DNA of 22,448 nt from an uncultured Clostridia bacterium (GCA_937874195.1 CALNBM010000097.1:1-22448), one strand, 5' to 3'. Positions 6,615 through 15,966 are shown, numbered from the stretch's first letter. Numbers and translations: made by a program. The notes: generated from the sequence alone by a model not told the origin.

Positions 6615-6999
6615 AATATTATCCTTACTTTGTTATTATATGTGTTTGAAATTTTTCTTTGAATTAATTTACTTGGACTGTATATATTTTAAAATTTTTT
6701 AAACCGAATTTAAACAATTAAAGTGGTTGTTAGTGTTTTGTACTTTTTAAAGTTTCATTGAAAAATTTCTATTTATTAAGATGTTATACCTTTTAAAATT
6801 TGTTAATTTTTTTTAAAAAAATACCCAAGTTTAATTGAATTTTGTTTTCTAGATTGTTTACGAGTTTTTTGAACTATCTGCAATTTCCTTTCGGTTGTTT
6901 TGGTCGTTATTATTTTAAATTTTAACAAGTGGGCGCATATATTCAAATAAGGTTGCTATCTTTGTTCTTGAATGTTTTTAAAGTGTTTGTATTAAAGCA
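6615..6999. other. Intergenic region between two minus-strand genes
   Basis: Very AT-rich. It holds the ribosome binding site of the kinase-like gene (6622-6627), a possible minus-strand -10 (TATAAT, 6640-6635) without a good -35, and at its far end the inverted repeat that overlaps the end of walJ. I see no gene. Confidence 0.5.
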
Positions 7000-7017
7000 T
7001 TATTTTAATACAAACAC
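6983..7017 (-). terminator. Hairpin overlapping the last codons of walJ
   Basis: A perfect 14-bp inverted repeat (GTGTTTGTATTAAA 6983-6996, TTTAATACAAACAC 7004-7017) with a 7-base loop. The arm at 7004-7017 lies within the last five codons of walJ (VFVLK), and the stop codon is in the loop. Only three T residues follow on the minus strand, so termination may be incomplete; the hairpin may instead protect the mRNA end. Confidence 0.65.
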
Positions 7018-7785
7018 GGGACTAATGTTATAGGGATTAGCGATATCAATATGTAGTCTCTCTCCCACTTTTATCCCATGTGTTTCTAAATGATTGAAAA
7101 TGGTATTATAGCAAATTTCGGGGGTGTTGTTTTCTTCACTTAAATGAGCGAGCACCACTTGTTTTAAATTGTTATTAGCCAAATATGCTATAGCTTGAGC
7201 GCTTGATATATTACTTAAATGCCCAAAGTCTCCAAGGATTCTACTTTTTAACCGTGCTGAATATTTAGTGTTGGCTTTTACCATATCAATGTCGTGGTTG
7301 GCTTCCATTACTATTAGCGTGCTTTCTTCTAAGTTGTGTAATACACTCTCGTTTATCTGCCCAAGATCAGTTAGTATGCTTATTTTCTTTTCATTGTTTT
7401 CAATATTAAATCCACAACAAGGAACATCGTGAGGAATATTAAAAGCTTGAATTGCAAGGTCGCCAATAACAAAAGGAGTAAGCCCAAAAAAAACAAAGTG
7501 ATGACGAGGAGCCCTCGATTTATTATAAATTCCGTATAGTGCGATATCGTTACAATAAATATGAGTACCATACTTTTTACATAATTGAGCGATTCCACGA
7601 ACATGGTCGATATGTTCATGGGTTACTAGCACAGCGTCAAGATCGGCGGGAGTCATATTTAACATTGCCATTTTTTCTTCTAAGTTGGCTAGTGAAATAC
7701 CACAGTCTATTAAAATTTTTGTTTTTTCAGTATAAACAATAATTGAGTTGCCTTTTGAAGAACTAGCAAGCGTACATAATTTCAT
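7000..7785 (-). CDS. walJ: MBL-fold metallo-hydrolase, WalJ/YycJ family
   Basis: A 261-aa single-domain metallo-beta-lactamase-fold protein. The opening ASSSKGNSIIV (8-18) and the metal motif THEHIDH (55-61: H56, H58, D60, H61) are followed by PHD (H119), TDLG (D140), EANHD (161-165), GHLSN (188-192) and AHLSEENN (213-220). GHLSN and HLSEENN are signatures of the WalJ/YycJ group. In Bacillales walJ closes the walRK operon and affects cell-wall and cell-division control, and homologues are thought to be nucleases. Here no walRK genes are near, as is common in Clostridia. The ribosome binding site AAAAGG (7799-7794) is 8 bases from the ATG, and a good promoter lies at 7846-7818. Confidence 0.92.
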   Translation of the reverse strand: MKLCTLASSSKGNSIIVYTEKTKILIDCGISLANLEEKMAMLNMTPADLDAVLVTHEHIDHVRGIAQLCKKYGTHIYCNDIALYGIYNKSRAPRHHFVFFGLTPFVIGDLAIQAFNIPHDVPCCGFNIENNEKKISILTDLGQINESVLHNLEESTLIVMEANHDIDMVKANTKYSARLKSRILGDFGHLSNISSAQAIAYLANNNLKQVVLAHLSEENNTPEICYNTIFNHLETHGIKVGERLHIDIANPYNISPVFVLK

Positions 7786-8293
7786 TGAATAAACCTTTTA
7801 TAAAATTTAGTTCTTTTATAATATCAAATAAAAAAGTTTTTGGCAAGTTATATAATAATAATTACCAAAAGTAAAATTTGTTAGTTTGTCTTCTTGCCAT
7901 TATCACATTTTATGTTTGCTAAAAAAGAAAAAGTATTCTTAAATTGTGTAAATGTTTGTGTATTTCATAGTATTTCAATAAGTTTACTGTCACAATTTCT
8001 TTCGACTGGGGTTATGGTTGATTAAGTTCACAAGGTTAAAACTAAGTCAAGGTGATAAAATTAATGCTATTAATTTAGCATGCCAAAGTTATACGCACAA
8101 AAAAATTAAACGGATAAAGAGTGGTTAAACTAAATAAATTTTTAATTGATTTACTTAAAAAAATCTTATTAATTAAAATTAAAAACATTTTACTATATGA
8201 ATAAATAAATTTTAAAAGTAATACCGCAGTAAATTTCTTGAACTAAAATTCTTTAAGTCAAATGCTCTTAATAGTAAAGAAAATAATTTAACT
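7786..8293. other. Long intergenic region upstream of walJ
   Basis: It carries the walJ promoter at its left edge and an imperfect palindrome (ATGCTA/TAGCAT, 8064-8081). The middle (about 7980-8110) is slightly less AT-rich but has no open frame with a ribosome binding site. I recognise no RNA gene or clear terminator for the peptidase gene that ends at 8294. Confidence 0.45.
7818..7846 (-). promoter_or_regulatory. Extended -10 promoter of walJ
   Basis: On the minus strand: TTGCCA (7846-7841), a 17-base spacer and TATTAT (7823-7818), preceded by TGA (7826-7824). The leader is about 25 bases and holds the AAAAGG ribosome binding site. Confidence 0.75.
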
Positions 8294-9778
8294 TTATCCT
8301 TTTAAGCGTATAACGCTCACTTTCCCGCTTATCCAACTATCAAAAAAGCCGTCCAGTTTTTGTCTGCTGGCACGTTCGAAAGTGTCTAACAAATGGCTTG
8401 GTGTAACATTTTTAAACATAAAATTTTTATTATATTGTTTAAGTCCTTTCATAAAAGCCTTTTCTCCAATAACTTCTCTTAAAGAGTCAAAGAATAACAT
8501 TCCTTTTATATATGTTATATAAACATACTCGGGTTCAGTGGAATATTCATTAAGTGCTCTTGACATTGAGGTATCGACCTTGCCAAGTACCGCAGTGTAT
8601 AGGTCAATAAAAACCGTGTAACTAGATGCTGTGTTTTGTAAGATTTCTTTTGGGTTTATTCCGTATTGCGGATTGTTTTCATAAAAAAGTATAGTACTGT
8701 ATTCTGTCAATCCCTCATCTAACCACGGATAACGATATGCATTACTGCCCACTAATCCATACCACCATTGATGAGCAATCTCATGGACTATAACATTAAT
8801 ATAACTTTCTTTATGAGACACGGCATCGCTTATGTAAACAAGGTTTGGATACTCCATTCCGCCATGTACAAAATTGCATTTTACCACACTTAATGTGCTA
8901 TAAGGATACTCACCAAATAAGTTATTAAAAGTTTTTAAACTATCTACTGCAACTTGTAAATATTCGTCCGCACAGTCATCATTATAATAATAGTATTTAA
9001 CTTTTATGTTATTAAAAATTGTTTCTTTAATTTCAAATTTACTTGACAACACGAATGCATAATCTCTGACTGCTTTAGCGGATATATTATATGTTGATTG
9101 ATTATTATTGGTGGTTTTTGACAATATCTCTCCGGTTGTTGCTAAAACAAGTGTTGTTGGTGCCGTTAGTGAGATTTCATAATTAGCCATATTGCTATAA
9201 AAAGGGTCTCCTTTATAGTCATACGGGTCGCATATCCACTCACCGTTTTCATAAACGGCTAAAATCGGATAGAAGTTTGCAACATTAATTGTATTTTCTC
9301 CATATCCAAATCTATGGTTTATATTAGGTAAAGTAACGGTATAATCAAAGTTAATGGTGGTTTTAGCGTCAGGCGAAAGACTGCTTTGCAGTTGCAATTT
9401 TAAAATGTTTTTATCAACGCCCCCAAATTGATAGTCACTGGCTTTATTGTCTACTTGTGCGTTGTTTATGACAATATCTCCATAACTATTGCCATTTGGG
9501 TACGCTTTTGGTTTGCTAAGGATTCCAACAGGTCCGTTCACAGCACCAAATGCAAATGCTTTTGGATACAAATGGAAACAGAGTTCATTTTGCATAGTAT
9601 TTGTGGAATTTTTATAGGTTAACTGTTGTTCCACTTGTAATGTTTTAGTGTTGTCATTATAAATAATGTTCATTTTATAAGTGCTAAGGGTTTTACTAAC
9701 ATCATTTATGCTTTGCGTACATGAACAACCAACAAGAAAAAGTGTTAAAAGTAAACCAAATAAAATAATTTTTTTCAT
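8294..9778 (-). CDS. M1-family zinc metallopeptidase, membrane-anchored lipoprotein
   Basis: The 494-aa protein begins with a lipoprotein signal peptide (LVGC lipobox, C18 the lipidated residue), so it should sit on the outer face of the membrane. The gluzincin motifs are complete: GGMEYP (306-311, substrate amine binding), HEIAHQWW (332-339), the third zinc ligand E355 in WLDEGLTEY (18 residues after the HExxH), and the probable catalytic tyrosine Y423 in ITYIKG. Family members remove N-terminal amino acids from peptides. At 494 aa it lacks the long C-terminal helical domain of typical aminopeptidase N (about 850 aa); lipoproteins of this short form are common in Firmicutes. AAAGGA (9792-9787) is the ribosome binding site. 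It lies 119 bases downstream of the cation exchanger gene on the same strand; co-transcription is possible. Confidence 0.9.
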   Translation of the reverse strand: MKKIILFGLLLTLFLVGCSCTQSINDVSKTLSTYKMNIIYNDNTKTLQVEQQLTYKNSTNTMQNELCFHLYPKAFAFGAVNGPVGILSKPKAYPNGNSYGDIVINNAQVDNKASDYQFGGVDKNILKLQLQSSLSPDAKTTINFDYTVTLPNINHRFGYGENTINVANFYPILAVYENGEWICDPYDYKGDPFYSNMANYEISLTAPTTLVLATTGEILSKTTNNNQSTYNISAKAVRDYAFVLSSKFEIKETIFNNIKVKYYYYNDDCADEYLQVAVDSLKTFNNLFGEYPYSTLSVVKCNFVHGGMEYPNLVYISDAVSHKESYINVIVHEIAHQWWYGLVGSNAYRYPWLDEGLTEYSTILFYENNPQYGINPKEILQNTASSYTVFIDLYTAVLGKVDTSMSRALNEYSTEPEYVYITYIKGMLFFDSLREVIGEKAFMKGLKQYNKNFMFKNVTPSHLLDTFERASRQKLDGFFDSWISGKVSVIRLKG

Positions 9779-9897
9779 TTTTCTTTTCCTTTTATTAAAT
9801 GAATTTTTTTTAGGTAAAAATTTTTAAAAGTATTTTTTTTTAAAAGTGCTTAAAGCATGAAAATATATAAAATTAAAACTCCTGATTAAAAATGTAA

Positions 9898-10854
9898 TCA
9901 CAAAAATAAAGTTATGTAATACAAAATAAATAAAATTAGTAATATTAATCCTTGTGATTTGAAAGTTTTTCCTTTAATTGCAATAGGCAGATATATAATC
10001 AAAATAGAAAACAAAATAAATGGTAAAGCAAAAAATGTGATAGCAGGAGCAAAGCTAAGAGTTCCATCATTGATAATAGAAAGTGTTCCAAGAAGTAGTG
10101 TGGTGCTGAGTATGTTTGCTCCAAGTGTTGTGCCGATAGCAATGTTTGTGGCTTTTAGCCTAATACCATTAATGGCTGTAACGAGTTCTGGCAAGCTTGT
10201 CCCCACTGCTATAAAGGTAATACCCACAACATGCTCACTTAAATTAATTAACCTTGCTAACGCTTCGCCATGAATCACTAACGCTTTTGCACCAAGAGCA
10301 ATGGTGGACGAGCCAAAAATAAAACCAAGCACAATAAGAAACATTTGTTTTTTATAATTTTTAGGAATGGAATAAACAACAATTTCTGTTTTTCCAATTT
10401 CTTTAAGTGCATTTTTGATATTCATAATAAAAAAGTAAATACAAATTGAAATAAGAAAAAATCCCGTCCAAATATTAAGAAAGTTTGTTGCCCCAAAAAT
10501 AATCAATAATACAATAGTGGAAAATAGGATGTAAAAGTTCTTTTTAATATTTCTAGTGTCCACTTTTTGCGGAGACACAAATAAACATAATCCCAGAATA
10601 AAAAACAAATTAAAAATAATACTTCCTACGGCGTTGCCTACTGCTAAACTGCTAACATTATCTAAACTGCTAAAAACTGTTACAGATAGCTCGGGCAGAG
10701 TGGTGGCAAGGCTAACAATAGTAGCACCTACTAATATTTCAGGAATCCCCGTTATTTCACTAATTTTAATAGCATTTCTAACTAAAACATTGCCACCGAT
10801 TATTATTAATATTAATCCACATAAAAAAAACATAATGGTTAAAAAAATATGCAT
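9898..10854 (-). CDS. Na+/Ca2+ exchanger-family (CaCA) cation antiporter
   Basis: A 318-aa, strongly hydrophobic protein with about ten membrane helices and the two alpha repeats of the CaCA superfamily. Alpha-1 is near 41-82 (ATTLPE 50-55, GNAVGSIIFN 73-82), and alpha-2 is near 209-251 (GTSLPE 218-223, GTTLGANI 241-248). The paired glutamates E55 and E223 are the expected cation ligands. Such YrbG-like proteins exchange Ca2+ for Na+ or H+. The second GNxxGSN motif has become GTTLGAN, losing the asparagine after the first glycine and the serine, so ion coupling may differ. The start at 10854 follows AGGAG (10871-10867) by 12 bases, rather long. The gene is divergent from the Ca2+-ATPase gene, which suggests shared Ca2+ homeostasis. 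Confidence 0.88.
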   Translation of the reverse strand: MHIFLTIMFFLCGLILIIIGGNVLVRNAIKISEITGIPEILVGATIVSLATTLPELSVTVFSSLDNVSSLAVGNAVGSIIFNLFFILGLCLFVSPQKVDTRNIKKNFYILFSTIVLLIIFGATNFLNIWTGFFLISICIYFFIMNIKNALKEIGKTEIVVYSIPKNYKKQMFLIVLGFIFGSSTIALGAKALVIHGEALARLINLSEHVVGITFIAVGTSLPELVTAINGIRLKATNIAIGTTLGANILSTTLLLGTLSIINDGTLSFAPAITFFALPFILFSILIIYLPIAIKGKTFKSQGLILLILFILYYITLFL

Positions 10855-11008
10855 GAGGCTTTTAAACTCCTAGAAAATGTATATTAATAATTCAAGATTT
10901 TAATGATAAAACAACCGAATCAATCTATTTTTTAATGTTTTTTATTTTGAATTTATTACAACATATTGTAAACTTATTATATTTAATAGCCATTATAAAA
11001 AAGAATGT

Positions 11009-11037
11009 TTGACTAGCGCGCCTGTTATCCATAACAT
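11009..11037 (+). promoter_or_regulatory. Possible promoter of the Ca2+-ATPase gene
   Basis: TTGACT (11009-11014), a 17-base spacer and TAACAT (11032-11037). The -35 is good and the -10 weak, without the TG extension usual in this window. It would leave a leader of about 100 bases that contains the repeats at 11051-11125. Confidence 0.45.
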
Positions 11038-11050
11038 ATTGGTTTAAATA

Positions 11051-11125
11051 TGTCTGCATTAATTTAATAAGCATTACTTCTTTAAGTAGGATTAATAATA
11101 AAACCTAAAAAAGAAGTGTCTGCAT
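11051..11125. promoter_or_regulatory. Repeats in the leader of the Ca2+-ATPase gene
   Basis: A 9-bp direct repeat, TGTCTGCAT, occurs at 11051-11059 and 11117-11125. Between the copies ACTTCTTT (11076-11083) and AAAGAAGT (11110-11117) form an 8-bp inverted repeat, with AGG/CCT (11088-11090, 11104-11106) able to pair inside it. This could be an operator or an RNA hairpin acting on translation; the function is inferred only from position. Confidence 0.35.
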
Positions 11126-11144
11126 GATAAAAAGGAAAATAAAA

Positions 11145-13844
11145 ATGTTACAAAATAGTTATATTTATTCTGTTGAAGAAACATTTGAAAAGTTAAATTC
11201 ATCAAAAGACGGCTTGACTAAGCAAGAAGTTGTTCAGCGTATTGAACGATACGGAAAAAATAAATTACAGGAAAAAGTGCGTAAAGGCTTAATTGCTAGA
11301 CTGTTTGATCAATTTAAAGATATGATGAATGTGGTACTAATTGCAGCAGCGCTAATTTCTGCTCTAATGGCAATTATAGAAAGTAATTATATTGAGCTTG
11401 TGGATGCAGGAATAATTCTGCTTATAGTGTTTATAAATGCAATAATTGGTCTTTCGCAAGAAAGTAAAGCTTATGAAGCATTAAATGCTTTAAAGAATAT
11501 GAATAAACCTTTTTCAAAAGTATTTAGAGATGGTGAATTACAAAAGGTTAAAAACGAAGATATAACTATTGGAGATATTGTTTATTTAGAAGCAGGCGAT
11601 GTAATTCCGGCAGATTTAAGATTAATAGATAGCAGAAGGTTGAAAATTGAAGAAGCTTCGTTAACAGGTGAGTCTGTTCCTAGTGAAAAAGATTGGTCAC
11701 TAATTCTCAAAGAAAATACTCCACTAGGTGATAGAAAAAACATGGCATTTTCATCGGGCGTGGTTGCTTACGGCAGAGGAAAGGGAATAGTTGTGTCTGT
11801 TGGCATGAGAACAGAAGTGGGTAAAATTGCTAACATGTTAAATGAGGGCGAAGTGCCAGATACTCCTCTTCAAATACAATTAGTTAAAACCGCTAAAGTT
11901 TTAACAGTAATAGCATTAAGCATTGCAGGTGTTATTTTTATAATGTCGCTCATAGGTAACGGACTTTCATGGGAACAAATCAGGCATACTTTTATGACAG
12001 CAGTTGCTATTGCAGTGGCTGTTATTCCCGAAGGCTTGCCGGCAGTGGTTGCGATTGTTCTTGCTCTTAGCGTCAGACGCATGAGCGAGAGAAATGCAAT
12101 CATTAGAAATTTGCCATCAGTGGAAACTTTGGGTTGTTGTGAAGTTATTTGCTCCGATAAAACAGGAACTCTTACACTTAATAAAATGACAGTAAAAGAA
12201 TTTTTTACAATTTCAAAAGAACAATTCTATAAAGAAACAATGGAAGCAAGTGACGCAAGTGTTGAGCATCTGGTGAAAGGGCTTGTGTTATGTAATGATA
12301 CTATTGAAGGTAACGCTGATGACTTAATTGGAGACCCCACAGAAACTGCACTCGTGGCGTATGCTAAAAAAATTGGAAATTCAATTAAAGAGATAAAAGC
12401 AAATTATCCTAGAATTGACGAACTTCCCTTTGATAGCAAACGGAAACTTATGAGTACAGTTCATACCAACAACAATGGTAAAATTGCTTATACCAAAGGT
12501 GCCGTTGATATGCTGCTAAACAGATGCACTAAAATATTAGATGGTGATTATGTTCGAGATATAACAGACACAGATATAGCAGAAATTAGAAAATCTAACC
12601 GAAAAATGGGAAGAGATGCACTTAGAGTGCTGGCGCTTGGCTATAAGGACAAGAATTTAAAACCGGAAGAATTAGAAAGCGACCTTACTTTTGTTGGACT
12701 GGTTGGAATGATAGATCCGCCACGAGAAGAAGTGGCAAACGCGGTGCAAACCTGTAAAAAAGCAGGCATGAAAGCTATCATGATAACAGGTGATCACTTG
12801 GATACTGCTGTTGCAATAGCTTCTCAAATTGGAATATATGAGAAAGGTGATTTAGCAATAACAGGCGTGGAACTAGATAATTTAACAGACGAACAGTTCT
12901 TGCGAGATTTACATAAATACAGAGTGTTTGCAAGAGTCAGTCCGGAAAACAAAGTTAGAATTGTTAAAGCTTTTAAATCAATGAATATTATTGTTGCTAT
13001 GACTGGTGATGGTGTGAATGATGCTCCATCAATTAAAATTGCAGATATCGGTGTTGGAATGGGCATTACAGGCACAGATGTAACCAAAGGTGTTGCAGAT
13101 ATGGTGCTAGCAGATGACAATTTTGCAACAATAATTATTGCGGTGGAAGAAGGCAGAAAAGCTTATGCTAATATCCAAAAAGCTGTGCAATATTTACTTT
13201 CTGCAAATATTGCAGAAGTTGCGAGCCTGTTTTTAGTAACTTTTATTTCCCTTTTTGGACCTAAATTGATGTTTTTATCTGCAGTTATGATCCTATGGAT
13301 AAATCTGGTAACAGATTCCTTGCCAGCACTTGCTTTGGGTAATGAAAAAGCAGAAAAAGATATTATGAGTAAACCGCCAAGAAAAACAGGGTCAAGTTTA
13401 TTTGCAGGAAGAACAGGAAAAAATATTGTGATTCAAGGCTTTTTACAAACTATATTTACTTTAATTGCTTATTTTATTGGATTATTTATATTGTCGGGCG
13501 GAGTTGATAGTCCAATGGGACAAACCCAAGCAATGACAATGGCGTTTACAACACTGGCATTTATTCAATTATTACACGCGTATAATTCGCGTTCTTCTAG
13601 CCAAAGTTTATTTTCAGACAATCTATTTTCTAACGGATTTTTAAATCTTTCTTTTGTTATAGGCTTGGCGTTAACGGCAATTCCATTATTTATACCGAGT
13701 GTTCAAATATTTTTTGGAACAACTTGGCTAACCATACCGCAATGGTTTGTGGTGGTTGCTTGCTCGCTGGCAATTATCCCTGCTGTTGAATTACAAAAGT
13801 TTATTTACCGAAATGGTAAATCCACAAAAATTAATAAAAATTGA
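11145..13844 (+). CDS. P-type Ca2+-transporting ATPase (P2A, SERCA-like)
   Basis: An 899-aa membrane pump that expels Ca2+ using ATP. All family marks are present: TGES (174-177), the phosphorylated aspartate D338 in SDKTGTLT, KGA in the nucleotide domain (451-453), and TGDGVNDAP (620-628). The ion site matches SERCA: IPEGL (294-298) in helix 4, N688 and E691 in helix 5 (NIAEV), and N720, T723 and D724 in helix 6 (NLVTD). These residues support Ca2+ over other cations. The start at 11145 is chosen because AAGGAA (11132-11137) is 7 bases upstream; the earlier in-frame ATG at 11124, which would add seven residues, has no good binding site. The stop is TGA. It is divergent from the CaCA exchanger gene. 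Confidence 0.93.
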   Translation: MLQNSYIYSVEETFEKLNSSKDGLTKQEVVQRIERYGKNKLQEKVRKGLIARLFDQFKDMMNVVLIAAALISALMAIIESNYIELVDAGIILLIVFINAIIGLSQESKAYEALNALKNMNKPFSKVFRDGELQKVKNEDITIGDIVYLEAGDVIPADLRLIDSRRLKIEEASLTGESVPSEKDWSLILKENTPLGDRKNMAFSSGVVAYGRGKGIVVSVGMRTEVGKIANMLNEGEVPDTPLQIQLVKTAKVLTVIALSIAGVIFIMSLIGNGLSWEQIRHTFMTAVAIAVAVIPEGLPAVVAIVLALSVRRMSERNAIIRNLPSVETLGCCEVICSDKTGTLTLNKMTVKEFFTISKEQFYKETMEASDASVEHLVKGLVLCNDTIEGNADDLIGDPTETALVAYAKKIGNSIKEIKANYPRIDELPFDSKRKLMSTVHTNNNGKIAYTKGAVDMLLNRCTKILDGDYVRDITDTDIAEIRKSNRKMGRDALRVLALGYKDKNLKPEELESDLTFVGLVGMIDPPREEVANAVQTCKKAGMKAIMITGDHLDTAVAIASQIGIYEKGDLAITGVELDNLTDEQFLRDLHKYRVFARVSPENKVRIVKAFKSMNIIVAMTGDGVNDAPSIKIADIGVGMGITGTDVTKGVADMVLADDNFATIIIAVEEGRKAYANIQKAVQYLLSANIAEVASLFLVTFISLFGPKLMFLSAVMILWINLVTDSLPALALGNEKAEKDIMSKPPRKTGSSLFAGRTGKNIVIQGFLQTIFTLIAYFIGLFILSGGVDSPMGQTQAMTMAFTTLAFIQLLHAYNSRSSSQSLFSDNLFSNGFLNLSFVIGLALTAIPLFIPSVQIFFGTTWLTIPQWFVVVACSLAIIPAVELQKFIYRNGKSTKINKN

Positions 13845-14070
13845 ATAGAAAACAAAGAATGAAAGAAATAATGGCGGACAAGTTTAAGTAACAAATGGTC
13901 TTTATCGAGTTTTGAATTAAAATATTGATAAAACTTTTCAATTTTAGATGGCTTAAAACTGTTAGAAAATTTAGGGTATTTCTTTTATGAATTAGTTTTA
14001 TATTAAAGTTTATATCACGGTATATAAAAAATATAAATCAAAAGGATGTAAAAAAGCCAAGGTAAAATAT

Positions 14071-15561
14071 ATGATTAAAGAATTTAATTCAAAAATCAAA
14101 GAGGCATTCTGGTCGGTTATGCCCATAGTGCTACTTGTAATGTTGTTAACTATTTGGGTGGCGCCTGTGGAGCCTAAGTTTTATATTACTTTTGGTGTTT
14201 CATCGATATTTCTTATTGTTGGAATGGCGCTTTTTAATGTGGGTGCTGACCAATCTATGATAGAAATTGGAGCAAGTATAGGTTCAACAATTAGTAAAAC
14301 TAAGAAGTTAAAAATAATGATTTTCTGCACATTTTTAATTGGTTTTTTGATAACACTTGCCGAGCCTGAATTGCTTGTTATTTCAGAACAAGTGGGAATG
14401 GGAAAGTGGTTATTTGTTATGACAGTTTCTCTGGGAGTGGGCGTGTTTTTGGCACTTTCTATTATCAGAACAGTTTTTAGGGTAAATCTTAGTTTCATTT
14501 TTGCTGTCTGCTACGCACTTATACTTGTAATTGCGTTTTTTGTTCAGCCAGAATATTTGCCAATTATGTTTGATGCAGGAAGTGTTACAACGAGTTCTAT
14601 ATCTGTTCCATTCTTACTTTCTTTTGGGATAGGACTTGCTTCCCTTCGTGTTAGCAAAAACTCAGAAGATGACACTTTCGGGCTGATTGCTCTTAGTTCA
14701 GTTGGTCCTATATTTTCTGTTATGATTGTGAGTTTATTTTTACCAAGCGGATTGGGGGGCTCAAAAGTTTCAACATTATTGGACCAAAATTTGTGGCAAG
14801 CATTAATCAGTAGTACGAAAGAAGTTGCTTTTAGTTTGTCTCCAATTATCATAATTTTCTTTATTTTTCAAATAACATTAATAAAATTACCCATGCGAAA
14901 AATAATAAAAATATGTGTTGGCTTAGTTTACACTTTTGTGGGTATTGTTATGTTTTTAACCGGGGTTGCGGCAGGGTTTTTACCAGTGGCTTATAATCTA
15001 GGAATAGCCATTCACGAAAGCACTATTTTTGGTTACAAAGGTTTACATTTATTAATTCCACTAAATCTGCTACTTGGTTTAGTTATGATTTCGGCAGAAC
15101 CAGCGGTGCATGTTTTAAAACGGCAGGTTGAGGAAATAACTAATGGTAAAATAAAACAGAATGCTATGCTAATAACACTATCAATAGGTACTGCATTTTC
15201 GGTGCTTTTAGCAACACTTAGAATTGTGTTTGATATTCCAATACTTGTAATCATGATAGTAATATATGTGCCATGTATAGTGCTTGCTTTTATTAATCCA
15301 AAAGTTTTCACGGCAATAGCTTTCGACTCCGGAGGTATTTCAACAGGATCCATGGGTGTTTCATTTGTTCTTCCTATGCTAACGGGAGTTTCGGGCGGAG
15401 GCGGAAATGCATTTGGTACTATTGGAATAATGGCAGGCGTTGCAGTTCTTGCAATTCAAATAATTGGACTTATTTACACTATTAAACTTAAGAAAATTGA
15501 AGTTGCGGAAAGAAAGAAAAGAATTAAGCAGATTACAATTATTGAATATGATATTTTATAA
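14071..15561 (+). CDS. DUF1538 membrane protein with two homologous halves
   Basis: A 496-aa integral membrane protein with about 12 or more hydrophobic segments. It is built from two related halves, each with an AEP motif (AEPE 97-100, AEPA 342-345) and a FDxGxxxT motif (FDAGSVTT 167-174, FDSGGIST 418-425), offset by about 245-251 residues. This is the DUF1538 family (PF07556), whose function has not been established to my knowledge. An inverted-repeat architecture with conserved broken-helix motifs is typical of secondary transporters, so a transport role is likely; this is inference. AAGG (about 14061-14064) lies upstream of the ATG. Two P-II-like genes follow at 15 bases and with overlap, so this is one operon and the P-II proteins probably gate this protein, as GlnK does for AmtB. 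Confidence 0.85.
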   Translation: MIKEFNSKIKEAFWSVMPIVLLVMLLTIWVAPVEPKFYITFGVSSIFLIVGMALFNVGADQSMIEIGASIGSTISKTKKLKIMIFCTFLIGFLITLAEPELLVISEQVGMGKWLFVMTVSLGVGVFLALSIIRTVFRVNLSFIFAVCYALILVIAFFVQPEYLPIMFDAGSVTTSSISVPFLLSFGIGLASLRVSKNSEDDTFGLIALSSVGPIFSVMIVSLFLPSGLGGSKVSTLLDQNLWQALISSTKEVAFSLSPIIIIFFIFQITLIKLPMRKIIKICVGLVYTFVGIVMFLTGVAAGFLPVAYNLGIAIHESTIFGYKGLHLLIPLNLLLGLVMISAEPAVHVLKRQVEEITNGKIKQNAMLITLSIGTAFSVLLATLRIVFDIPILVIMIVIYVPCIVLAFINPKVFTAIAFDSGGISTGSMGVSFVLPMLTGVSGGGGNAFGTIGIMAGVAVLAIQIIGLIYTIKLKKIEVAERKKRIKQITIIEYDIL

Positions 15562-15576
15562 AATGGAGGTAGCATC

Positions 15577-15966
15577 GTGAAAAACATAAACATAGCACCT
15601 TTTGAAGTGATATTAGTTATTGTTAAAAAAGGAAAAGCCGAAGAGGCGGTTGAGATTTTAACGAACAACTATGCTAATTTTTCCTTAATAACATTGGCGG
15701 AAGGTACCACCGATCAGGCTACGGCGGAATTTTTTGGGTTTGGAATTCAAGAACGAGAAATGGTTATGGGATTGATTGATCCAAAAGAAAGTGAAAAAAC
15801 GCTTGAAATATTAAAAGATTATTTTGAACTTGATGAGCCATTTAACGGACTTGCAATAACTATTCCTATTAAAAGTGCCACAAATATTGTGGTGGATATG
15901 ATTAAAAACAAATTAAAGGGAGAGAAAAATGGAGAAGAAAACCGAGAAGAAAATGGAGAAAAATAA
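15577..15966 (+). CDS. P-II-like signalling protein 1
   Basis: A 129-aa protein with the beta-alpha-beta pattern of P-II proteins (FEVILVIVKKGKAEEAVEIL near 9-28), which form trimers that bind nucleotides and control transporters and enzymes. The T-loop lacks the uridylylation tyrosine, and the usual TGxxGxGxIF nucleotide-binding loop is reduced to LDEPFNGLAITIPI, so ligand binding may be altered. The GTG start has a strong GGAGG (15565-15569) 7 bases upstream and lies 15 bases after the DUF1538 stop. The last ~15 residues (EKNGEENREENGEK) are a charged, low-complexity tail encoded by a 12-nt repeat that overlaps the start of the next gene. It may form a hetero-oligomer with P-II-like protein 2; this is inference. 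Confidence 0.8.
   Translation: MKNINIAPFEVILVIVKKGKAEEAVEILTNNYANFSLITLAEGTTDQATAEFFGFGIQEREMVMGLIDPKESEKTLEILKDYFELDEPFNGLAITIPIKSATNIVVDMIKNKLKGEKNGEENREENGEK

Noticed and set aside
9959..10873. Plus-strand open frames opposite the CaCA exchanger
   Set aside because: They are antisense shadows of a clearly conserved membrane protein with complete alpha repeats; they show no domain signal of their own.
11124..11144. Earlier ATG of the Ca2+-ATPase
   Set aside because: No good ribosome binding site precedes it, while AAGGAA sits at the right distance from the ATG at 11145. It remains possible.
13842..13844. TGA as a sense codon (code 4), suggested by the low GC
   Set aside because: TGA closes the Ca2+-ATPase at the expected length, tryptophan is TGG throughout, and no gene is interrupted by TGA.
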